Below, in pieces: positions 57,233-64,000 of a stretch of 64,000 nucleotides of DNA. The position numbers and the translations under genes are program-made. The stretch lies in the NCBI RefSeq assembly GCF_014489475.1, contig NZ_CP060820.1:744001-808000 (forward strand). Direction: 5' to 3'. This DNA comes from Lysobacter terrestris (GTDB lineage Bacteria; Pseudomonadota; Gammaproteobacteria; Xanthomonadales; Xanthomonadaceae). The notes under the pieces were generated by a model, which saw only the letters and a list, made by a program, of their open reading frames with translations, was not told the DNA's origin and did not search any database. The stretch's first letter is position 1, and each line of letters opens with the position of its first letter.

Positions 57233-58468
57233 TCAGAATTCGCCGCGGTACCAGCTCTTCAATCGGTTGAAGAGGCTGCCCGCGCGTCCCGTCGAGATCG
57301 TCGGCCGGCGCGGGTTCTCGATCTGGCTGCCCATAAGCAGCAGGCCGACGCCGGTGGCGTGCACCGGGTTGCCGACCACTTCGCCCAGGCCGGTGACGTG
57401 CTGCGGGATGCCCACGCGCACCGGCATCTGCAGCATTTCCTCGGCCAGCTCGACCACGCCTTCCATCTTCGCGGCGCCGCCGGTGAGCACCATGCCCGCA
57501 CGCACATGCTGCTCGAAGCCGCTGCGACGCAGCTCGGCCTGGATCATTTCGAAGATCTCCTCGTAGCGCGCCTGCACGGCCTGCGCGAGCGAGGCACGCG
57601 GCATGCGCCGCGGCGGACGATCGCCGACGCTGGGCACCTGGATCGATTCTTCCGCCGTCGCCATCTGCGCCAGCGCGCAGGCGTAGCGCACCTTGATCTG
57701 CTCGGCTTCCGGCGTCGGCGTGCGCAGCATGTGCGCGATGTCCTCGGTGACCTTGTCGCCGGCGATCGGCAGGCTGGCGCTGTGCGCGATCGCGCCCTGC
57801 ACGAACACCGCGATGTCGGTGGTACCGGCGCCGATGTCGACCAGCACCACGCCGAGCTCGCGCTCGTCGCTGGTCAGCACCGCGGTGCTGGAAGCAAGCA
57901 CGCTGAGCACCAGGTCGTCGACCTGCAGGCCGCAGCGCTGCACGCACTTGCTGATGTTCGCGGCCGCCGACTGCGCGCACACCACGAGGTGCGCGTGCAC
58001 TTCCAGGCGCACGCCGGTCATGCCGACGGGATTGCGGATGCCTTCCTGCGAATCGTCGAGCACGTAGTCGCGCGGGATCGCATGCAGGATCTTCTGGTCG
58101 GCGGGGATCGCCACGGCCTTGGCCGCTTCGAGCACGCGGTCCAGGTCGCCGTAGGTCACTTCCCCGTCGCGGATCGGCGCGATGCCCTGCGAGTTGCGGC
58201 ACTGGATGTGGCTGCCGGAGATCGAGGCGTAGACCGAACGGATCTCGCAGCCGGCCATCAGCTCGGCTTCCTCGACCGCGCGCTGGATCGACTGCACGGT
58301 GGATTCGATGTCGACCACGACGCCGCGCTTGAGCCCGCGCGATTCGTGCGAGCCGATGCCGATCACCTCGATCGGGGCGCCGGGCGAATACTCGCCCACC
58401 AGCGCCACCACCTTGGAGGTGCCGATGTCGAGGCCCACGATCAGCGATTTGTCGCCCTTGCGATTCAT
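57233..58468 (-). CDS. ftsA: Cell division protein FtsA
   Basis: A 411-residue actin-like protein that tethers FtsZ to the membrane. The phosphate-1 motif LDIGTSKVVAL is at residues 13-23, the SHI-motif 1C domain follows, and phosphate-2 is DIGAGTTDIAVF near residue 207. Adenosine-site TGGAAKMEG is near 331. The C-terminal amphipathic helix SLFNRLKSWYRGEF serves as membrane anchor. The ATG overlaps the ftsQ stop by 4 bp, and the gene is separated from ftsZ by 117 bp, which may contain an internal promoter. Confidence 0.98.
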   Translation of the reverse strand: MNRKGDKSLIVGLDIGTSKVVALVGEYSPGAPIEVIGIGSHESRGLKRGVVVDIESTVQSIQRAVEEAELMAGCEIRSVYASISGSHIQCRNSQGIAPIRDGEVTYGDLDRVLEAAKAVAIPADQKILHAIPRDYVLDDSQEGIRNPVGMTGVRLEVHAHLVVCAQSAAANISKCVQRCGLQVDDLVLSVLASSTAVLTSDERELGVVLVDIGAGTTDIAVFVQGAIAHSASLPIAGDKVTEDIAHMLRTPTPEAEQIKVRYACALAQMATAEESIQVPSVGDRPPRRMPRASLAQAVQARYEEIFEMIQAELRRSGFEQHVRAGMVLTGGAAKMEGVVELAEEMLQMPVRVGIPQHVTGLGEVVGNPVHATGVGLLLMGSQIENPRRPTISTGRAGSLFNRLKSWYRGEF

Positions 58469-59238
58469 GTATTTCCCTGCTGCGAACTACCGCCTTGCCC
58501 CGCGACCGGGGGAAGGAGCTTGAAGGCGTCGGTGGTTGCCGGAACCGGCTTCCACGTCAGCGCGAACCCATTGGTGTAACGCAGGTCGGCCCGTGCCAGC
58601 TGCTGCGTGTTCTGCGTCAGCAGCTGCGGCAGCAGGCGCACGAAGCGGCCCAGCCGCGCGCGTGCCTCGGTGCGGCCGACGACGACGACCGCGCCGTTGC
58701 CCATGCCCAGCGTCCAGCTGCCGCGCGGATCCATCGTGACCTCGCGCACGTCGACGCCGACCTTGGCGAACAGCTCACGCGATTCGTTGTAGAGCTCGAC
58801 CACCTCGCGCGTACGCGCATCCGGGCCGGCGAACTGCGGCAGGTCCTTCGGCACGGCGATGCCCTTGGCCGGGAACAGGCGGCCGTGTTCGGACAGCAGG
58901 CGGTCGGCGCCCCAGCGCGCGAACGGCTTGTGTTCGACCACGCGCACTTCCAGCACATCGGGCCAGCGCTTGCGCACTTCGGCCGTTTCCACCCACGGCA
59001 GCTTCGCCACCGCGTCCTGCGCCGCATCGAGATCGACGGCGAAGAACCCGCGCTGCGCATACGGCATCAGCGTCTGCCGCAGCAGCGCGCCGTCGACGCG
59101 ATGGAACTCACCCGTCGCCTGCAGGCGCGTCAGCGGCCAGTGGTTCGCGCCGACCCAGCCGTTGAGCACGGCCACGACCGGCAGCACGACCAGTGCCACC
59201 GCGAGGATCCAGCCGACGATGCGCAGCAGCGCGTTCAC
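58465..59238 (-). CDS. ftsQ: Cell division protein FtsQ
   Basis: A 257-residue bitopic inner-membrane divisome scaffold. A short cytoplasmic N-terminus and one membrane helix (about residues 7-26) are followed by a periplasmic POTRA domain (about 38-107: [20 protein letters not shown] to [12 protein letters not shown]) and the beta domain that binds FtsB/FtsL. The start is GTG at 59238, overlapping the ddlB stop as GTGA. It lies in the standard ddlB-ftsQ-ftsA order. Confidence 0.95.
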   Translation of the reverse strand: MNALLRIVGWILAVALVVLPVVAVLNGWVGANHWPLTRLQATGEFHRVDGALLRQTLMPYAQRGFFAVDLDAAQDAVAKLPWVETAEVRKRWPDVLEVRVVEHKPFARWGADRLLSEHGRLFPAKGIAVPKDLPQFAGPDARTREVVELYNESRELFAKVGVDVREVTMDPRGSWTLGMGNGAVVVVGRTEARARLGRFVRLLPQLLTQNTQQLARADLRYTNGFALTWKPVPATTDAFKLLPPVAGQGGSSQQGNT

Positions 59239-60218
59239 TTCGGCGCGGCCTCCGTGGTGTTGGACAGCGGGCTGCGCACGGTCTGTTCGAGGATGCGCCA
59301 GCACAGCTCCTCGAAGCCGATGCCGACGTGGCCCGCGGCCTTGGGCACCAGCGAATGGCTGGTCATGCCCGGCGCGGTGTTGACCTCGATCAGCTGCAGG
59401 CCACGGACGCGGTCGCGCATCACGTCGACGCGGCCCCAGCCGGTGCAGCCGGCGGCCTTGAACGCCGCGAGCGCGACGCCACGGATCTCGTCTTCGGCGT
59501 CGCCGTCCATGCCGGGGCACAGGTATTGGGTGTCGTCGGCGATGTACTTCGCGTGGTAGTCGTACCACTCGCCGGCCGGCACGATGCGGATCGACGGCAG
59601 CGCGGTTTCGCCGAGGATGCCCACGGTGTATTCGTCGCCCTGCACCATCTGTTCCATCAGCAGTTCGCCGTCGTAGCCCTGCGCGAACGCGATGGCCGGC
59701 GCCAGGTCGGCTTCCTGCAGGACGCGGAACACGCCGACGCTGGAGCCTTCGCTGGACGGCTTCACGAACACCGGGAAGCCGAGTGCCTTCGCCGCCGCGG
59801 CCAGATCATCGCCCTTGGCGATGCGGGCGAAGCGCGGCGTCGGCAGGCCCGCGGCGATCCACACCTGCTTGGTGCGGATCTTGTCCATGGTCAGCGCGGA
59901 CCCGAGCACGCCCGGGCCGGTGTAGGGCACGCCCAGCGCTTCCAGCAGGCCCTGCAGCACGCCGTCTTCGCCACCGCCTTTGTTGCCGTGGAGGATGTTG
60001 AAGACGCGGTCAACGCCGCCGTGGCGGATCGCCTCGATCAGGGCCGGGATGCCGTCGACCGCGTCGGCATCGACGCCGCGGGCGCGCAGCGCCTCCAGCA
60101 CGTTGCGGCCGGAATCGAGCGACACCTCGCGCTCGGCGCTGGTTCCACCCATCAGCACGGCGACGCGGCCGAAGACGGCCGGATCGGTCACGCGCGGGGC
60201 GGCAAACTGGATGCTCAC
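59235..60218 (-). CDS. ddlB: D-alanine--D-alanine ligase
   Basis: A 327-residue ATP-grasp enzyme that makes the D-Ala-D-Ala dipeptide for peptidoglycan. The N-terminal [19 protein letters not shown] region (about residues 19-37) and the ATP-binding [14 protein letters not shown] segment (near 148-161) are characteristic. The C-terminal [10 protein letters not shown] and [15 protein letters not shown] motifs carry metal and product-binding residues. Length agrees with DdlB (306) plus a short N-terminal extension. The ATG overlaps the murC stop by 4 bp. Confidence 0.97.
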   Translation of the reverse strand: MSIQFAAPRVTDPAVFGRVAVLMGGTSAEREVSLDSGRNVLEALRARGVDADAVDGIPALIEAIRHGGVDRVFNILHGNKGGGEDGVLQGLLEALGVPYTGPGVLGSALTMDKIRTKQVWIAAGLPTPRFARIAKGDDLAAAAKALGFPVFVKPSSEGSSVGVFRVLQEADLAPAIAFAQGYDGELLMEQMVQGDEYTVGILGETALPSIRIVPAGEWYDYHAKYIADDTQYLCPGMDGDAEDEIRGVALAAFKAAGCTGWGRVDVMRDRVRGLQLIEVNTAPGMTSHSLVPKAAGHVGIGFEELCWRILEQTVRSPLSNTTEAAPK

Positions 60219-61666
60219 TTGGTTTCTCCAAATCCGTTCGCCGCGATCTGCTGCGCGGCATGGCCGATGTCGCCCGCGCCCATCATCAGCAGCAGGTCGC
60301 CATCGTTGAGGACGTCCGGCAGCACGGTGGCGAGGTCGCCCGCGCCGCTGACCACGATCGGATCGATGCGGCCGCGCGTGCGGATCGCGCGCGCCAACGA
60401 CTTCGCGTCGGCGCCGGCGATCGGCGCTTCGCCGGCCGGGTACACCTCGGTGAGCACCAGCGTGTCGACGGTGGACAGCACCGCGGCGAATTCATCGAAC
60501 AGGTCGCGGGTGCGGCTGTAGCGGTGCGGCTGGAACGCGACGACCAGGCGGCGATCCGGCCAGCCGCCACGCGCCGCCGCGAACACGGCTTCGAGTTCCT
60601 TGGGATGGTGGCCGTAGTCGTCGACCAGCTGCACCGTCGCGCCCTTGGCGGTGGTCGGCTGCGCGAGCAGGTTGAAGCGGCGGCCGATGCCGGCGAACTT
60701 CTGCAGCGCGCGCGCGATCGCATCGGCGTCGACGCCGAGCTGCCAGCCCACGGCCGCGGCGGCCAGCGAGTTCTGCACGTTGTGGCGACCGGGCAGCGCC
60801 AGCTCGACCGGCGTGCGCGAGCCGTCGGGCAGGCACAGGGTGTAGCGCATCGCCGGGCCGTGCTGCACTACGTCTTCGGCGCGCACGTCGGCGTGCTCGG
60901 CGAAGCCGTAGGTCATCACGTGGCGCGTGGTGTTGGCGGCGAGCGCGGCGACCTCGGGATCGTCGATGCACAGCACGGCCAGGCCGTAGAACGGCAAGTG
61001 GTGCAGGAATTCGTCGAACGCCTGCTTCACCTTGGCGAAATCGCCGCCGTAGTTCTCCAGGTGGTCGGCATCGATGTTGGTGACGATGGCGATCTGCGGG
61101 TGCAGGCGCAGAAAGCTGCCGTCGCTTTCGTCGGCCTCGGCCACCAGCCACTCGCCGGTGCCCAGGCGCGCGTTGGCACCGGCGGCGAGCAGCTTGCCGC
61201 CGATCACGAAGGTGGGATCGATGCCGCCCTCGCCCAGCACGCTCGACAGCAGCGAGGTGGTCGTGGTCTTGCCGTGCGTGCCGGCGATGGCGATGCCGCG
61301 CTTGAGGCGCATCAGCTCAGCCAGCATTTCCGCGCGCGGCACGATCGGGATGCGCTGCGAGCGCGCTTCCATCAGTTCCGGGTTGTCGCGCTTGATCGCC
61401 GAGGACACCACGATGCAGTCGACGCCGAGCACGTTCGCCGCGGCGTGGCCGCGCATCACGTTGATGCCCAGCGACGCCAGCCGCCGCGTGACCGCGTTGT
61501 CGGCCATGTCGGAGCCCGACACCTGGTAGCCCAGCGTGCACAGCACCTCGGCAATGCCGCTCATGCCCACGCCGCCGATGCCGACGAAGTGCACGCGCGC
61601 GCCGACGCCGCCGCTGGCGATGAGGTCGCCGGCGTGCTGCATGTGGTGGCGGGTCTGCGGGCTCAT
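60215..61666 (-). CDS. murC: UDP-N-acetylmuramate--L-alanine ligase
   Basis: A 483-residue Mur ligase that adds L-alanine to UDP-MurNAc. The N-terminal Rossmann domain starts [18 protein letters not shown] (near residue 25). The ATP P-loop is [14 protein letters not shown] at about 128-141, the central ADESDGSFL motif follows, and the C-terminal GHHP and FQPHRYSRT elements are present. The ATG overlaps the murG stop by 4 bp, and the stop overlaps ddlB by 4 bp. No murB lies nearby. Confidence 0.98.
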   Translation of the reverse strand: MSPQTRHHMQHAGDLIASGGVGARVHFVGIGGVGMSGIAEVLCTLGYQVSGSDMADNAVTRRLASLGINVMRGHAAANVLGVDCIVVSSAIKRDNPELMEARSQRIPIVPRAEMLAELMRLKRGIAIAGTHGKTTTTSLLSSVLGEGGIDPTFVIGGKLLAAGANARLGTGEWLVAEADESDGSFLRLHPQIAIVTNIDADHLENYGGDFAKVKQAFDEFLHHLPFYGLAVLCIDDPEVAALAANTTRHVMTYGFAEHADVRAEDVVQHGPAMRYTLCLPDGSRTPVELALPGRHNVQNSLAAAAVGWQLGVDADAIARALQKFAGIGRRFNLLAQPTTAKGATVQLVDDYGHHPKELEAVFAAARGGWPDRRLVVAFQPHRYSRTRDLFDEFAAVLSTVDTLVLTEVYPAGEAPIAGADAKSLARAIRTRGRIDPIVVSGAGDLATVLPDVLNDGDLLLMMGAGDIGHAAQQIAANGFGETK

Positions 61667-62778
61667 GGATGTTCCTTGTTCGATAGTTCGAGCACGATGC
61701 TGGCGACGCGCTCGGCGGCATCCGGCTTGGCCAGCGCACGCGCGGCCTTGGCCATCGGCAGCAGCAGTTCGCGCTCGCCGAGGATTTCCAGCGTGGCGGA
61801 CAGGCGCTGCGCCAGTTCGGCGACGTCGCTGCCCTGGGGCAGCAGCTGCGCGGCGTTGCGGTCGACCAGGAACTGCGCGTTCTTGGTCTGGTGGTCGTCG
61901 ACCGCCTGCGGGAACGGCACGAGCACGCTGCCGACACCGACCGCGCACAGCTCGGCGAGCGTGAGCGCACCGGCGCGGCAGATCACGATGTCGGCCCAGG
62001 CGTAGGCAGCGGCCATGTCGGCGATGAAGGGTTCGACCGAGGCCTCGACCCCGGCGTCGGCATAGGCGCGCACCGCGTCCTCGCGCATCTTCTCGCCGCA
62101 CTGGTGGCGGATCTCGAAGCGCAGCGTGCGCGGCAACGACGCGATCGCCCTGGGCACGGCACCGTTGAGCGCGCGCGCGCCCTGGCTGCCGCCCAGCACC
62201 AGCAGGCGCAGCGGGCCTTCGCGGCCGGCGAAGCGCTGCTCCGGCGGCGCCACCGCCGCGATTTCCGCGCGCACCGGGTTGCCGACGACTTCCTCGTTGG
62301 CGAACGTCTGCGGGAAGCCGCTCAGCACGCGGCGCGCGAACTTCGCCAGCACGCGGTTGGTCATGCCCGGCGCGCGGTTCTGTTCGTGCACGATCAGCGG
62401 GATGCCCGCCAGCTTCGCAGCGAGGCCGCCGGGGCCCGCCGCGAAGCCACCGAAGCTCACCACGGCGCGAGGCTGGCGCTGACGCAACGTCTGGCGCGCG
62501 GCATTCACCGCACCGAGCAGCTTGAACGGCGCCGACAGCAGGGTCGCGATGCCCTTGCCGCGCACGCCACGCACCGCGATGGTATCGATGGCGATGCCGT
62601 GCTGCGGAACCAGGCGCGTCTCCATGCCGCCTTCGCTGCCCAGCCAGAGCACCGGCACGTCGCGCTCGCGCAACGCCTTGGCCACTGCCAGGCCGGGGAA
62701 GATGTGACCGCCCGTACCGCCGGCGAGGATCATCACCGGATGCAGCTCGGAATTGGTGGCGGCGACCGACGCGCTCAT
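61663..62778 (-). CDS. murG: Undecaprenyldiphospho-muramoylpentapeptide beta-N-acetylglucosaminyltransferase
   Basis: A 371-residue GT28 enzyme at the inner leaflet that converts lipid I to lipid II. The N-terminal acceptor domain has the glycine-rich loop [16 protein letters not shown] at about residues 16-31, plus [11 protein letters not shown] and [11 protein letters not shown]. The donor domain has [12 protein letters not shown] near 197 and [11 protein letters not shown] near 277, which binds UDP-GlcNAc. The ATG overlaps the ftsW stop by 4 bp, and the stop overlaps murC by 4 bp. Confidence 0.98.
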   Translation of the reverse strand: MSASVAATNSELHPVMILAGGTGGHIFPGLAVAKALRERDVPVLWLGSEGGMETRLVPQHGIAIDTIAVRGVRGKGIATLLSAPFKLLGAVNAARQTLRQRQPRAVVSFGGFAAGPGGLAAKLAGIPLIVHEQNRAPGMTNRVLAKFARRVLSGFPQTFANEEVVGNPVRAEIAAVAPPEQRFAGREGPLRLLVLGGSQGARALNGAVPRAIASLPRTLRFEIRHQCGEKMREDAVRAYADAGVEASVEPFIADMAAAYAWADIVICRAGALTLAELCAVGVGSVLVPFPQAVDDHQTKNAQFLVDRNAAQLLPQGSDVAELAQRLSATLEILGERELLLPMAKAARALAKPDAAERVASIVLELSNKEHP

Positions 62779-64000
62779 GCGGTCTTCCCCGCGGTCTTGC
62801 CGAACACCGGTTCCACGCGCTGGCGCAGGCGGCTGGTACCGCGCGTTTCGGCGGCGGTGACCACCGGCAGCGGCTGCGCGGTCGCGGGAACGTTCCCGGC
62901 CGCCGGCATTGCCGCCTCGCCACGCAGGCGCGCGACCTGGCGCTGCGCGCGGTCGAGCTCGAACGACACCCGCAGCAGCACGCCGAGCGCGGCGCAGGTC
63001 ATCATCACGCTGGAGCCACCCGAGGAGATCAGCGGCAGGGTCAGGCCCTTGGTCGGCAGCAGGCCGAGGTTGACGCCGATCGAGACGAAGCTCTGCAGCG
63101 ACATCCACAACGCGATGCCGAAGGCGACGTAGCCGGCGAAGTGGCGACGCATTTCCACGCACTTCAGCCCGATCCAGAACGCGCGGCCGGCCAGCGCCGC
63201 GTACAGCGCGATGATCGCGAACACGCCGACGAAGCCGAGCTCCTCCGCGATCACCGCGAGGATGAAGTCGGTGTGCGCCTCGGGCAGGTACGACAGCTTC
63301 TGCACCGACGCACCGAGGCCGACGCCGAACCATTCGCCGCGGCCCACGGCCATAAGCGCATTGGTCAGCTGGTAGCCGGAGCCGAACGGGTCGGCCCACG
63401 GGTCGCGGTACGACACCAGGCGCTGCACGCGGTACGGCTCCATCAGGATCATCAGCGCCAGCGCCGGCAACGCGCACAGCACCGGCAGCAGCATGCGCGG
63501 CAGGTTGGCGCCGCCCAGCACCAGCATGCCCGCGGTGATCGCCAGCAGCAGCGCGGACGAGCCGAAGTCCTTGTGGATCACCAGCAGGATGCCGACCAGC
63601 AGGCCGGCCACCGCGAGCACCTTGATCATCGCCTTCCACGTCGCACTGACTTCGTCGCGGAAGCGCGCGAGGTAACTCGACAGCCACACGATCAGCATCA
63701 GCTTGACCGCTTCCACCGGCTGGAAAGTGCCGATGCCGAGGTTCAGCCAGCGACGTGCGCCCTTGGCGGTGTAACCGATACCCGGCAGCACCACGAGCAG
63801 CAGCAGCACCAGCGCCGCGATCGGCAGGTAGCGGCTGTAGTGCTCGATCGTCTTCATTTCGGTGCGCATCGCCGCGATGGCGAGGCCGACACCGACGGCG
63901 ACGAAGGCGACGTGGCGGGTCAGGTAGTAGAACGGGCCCGCGTCGCGGCCTTCGGCGATCGCGATCGACGCCGAACCGACCATCACCACGCCCAGGCACG
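62775..64000 (-). CDS. ftsW: Lipid II polymerase FtsW (5' truncated by window edge)
   Basis: The visible 400-odd residues belong to the SEDS family septal glycosyltransferase. The frame runs on past the window end, so the first few dozen residues are missing. At least nine membrane helices are visible. Conserved SEDS elements include [10 protein letters not shown], the [12 protein letters not shown] segment, the periplasmic catalytic-loop region [29 protein letters not shown], and the C-terminal [18 protein letters not shown] charged tail of about 75 residues follows. It precedes murG as in other dcw clusters, which favours FtsW over RodA. Confidence 0.96.
   Translation of the reverse strand, partial: CLGVVMVGSASIAIAEGRDAGPFYYLTRHVAFVAVGVGLAIAAMRTEMKTIEHYSRYLPIAALVLLLLVVLPGIGYTAKGARRWLNLGIGTFQPVEAVKLMLIVWLSSYLARFRDEVSATWKAMIKVLAVAGLLVGILLVIHKDFGSSALLLAITAGMLVLGGANLPRMLLPVLCALPALALMILMEPYRVQRLVSYRDPWADPFGSGYQLTNALMAVGRGEWFGVGLGASVQKLSYLPEAHTDFILAVIAEELGFVGVFAIIALYAALAGRAFWIGLKCVEMRRHFAGYVAFGIALWMSLQSFVSIGVNLGLLPTKGLTLPLISSGGSSVMMTCAALGVLLRVSFELDRAQRQVARLRGEAAMPAAGNVPATAQPLPVVTAAETRGTSRLRQRVEPVFGKTAGKTA

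Overview
The window is gene-dense, high-GC DNA with short intergenic gaps. Gene content and order point to a Lysobacter/Luteimonas/Xanthomonas-type gammaproteobacterium (Lysobacterales/Xanthomonadaceae). Supporting blocks are sucD-sucC beside pilS-pilR-pilA, pilB-pilC-pilD-coaE, lpxC-dciA-M23 peptidase-secA-mutT running into the ftsZ side of the dcw cluster, and GTAG-type REP palindromes. The genus is inference; no rRNA, tRNA, CRISPR array, prophage or insertion sequence was seen.

Layout. 1-4.1 kb: 3' part of a K+/H+ antiporter gene, yceH, and a BtuB-type receptor gene with its own cobalamin riboswitch. 4.3-7.1 kb: REP-like palindromes and clpB behind a heat-shock-type promoter. 7.2-11.2 kb: a trehalose operon, otsB-GH15-otsA. 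11.2-18.1 kb: housekeeping genes (DCC-family, DUF4166, pgeF, rluD, bamD, phzF-like, nadE, a thioesterase), with nadE flanked by two GTAG-REP dimers. 18.1-22.3 kb: class Ia ribonucleotide reductase nrdA-nrdB under a second cobalamin riboswitch. 22.4-24.5 kb: sucC-sucD.

24.6-48.1 kb is a type IV pilus locus interrupted by a glycan island. pilS and pilR lead to pilA, which has a clear sigma-54 promoter and nearby inverted repeats. Between pilA and pilB lie 14 glycan genes in two converging operons. The rightward one has four genes, beginning with a TMTC-like membrane glycosyltransferase with TPRs directly after pilA. The leftward one has ten genes: sugar-nucleotide enzymes, glycosyltransferases, FkbM-like and other methyltransferases, and a Wzx-type flippase. 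pilB, pilC, pilD and coaE follow. I infer that the island builds a methylated, 6-deoxyhexose-containing glycan, and that the pilin-adjacent enzyme may attach sugars to pilin or another exported protein.

48.7-64 kb carries a Nudix-ThiE fusion, secA with a structured leader, an inner-membrane M23 peptidase, dciA, lpxC, and the leftward dcw segment ftsW-murG-murC-ddlB-ftsQ-ftsA-ftsZ. The first six of those genes are joined by five successive 4-bp start/stop overlaps. Both window edges cut genes: the antiporter on the left and ftsW on the right.
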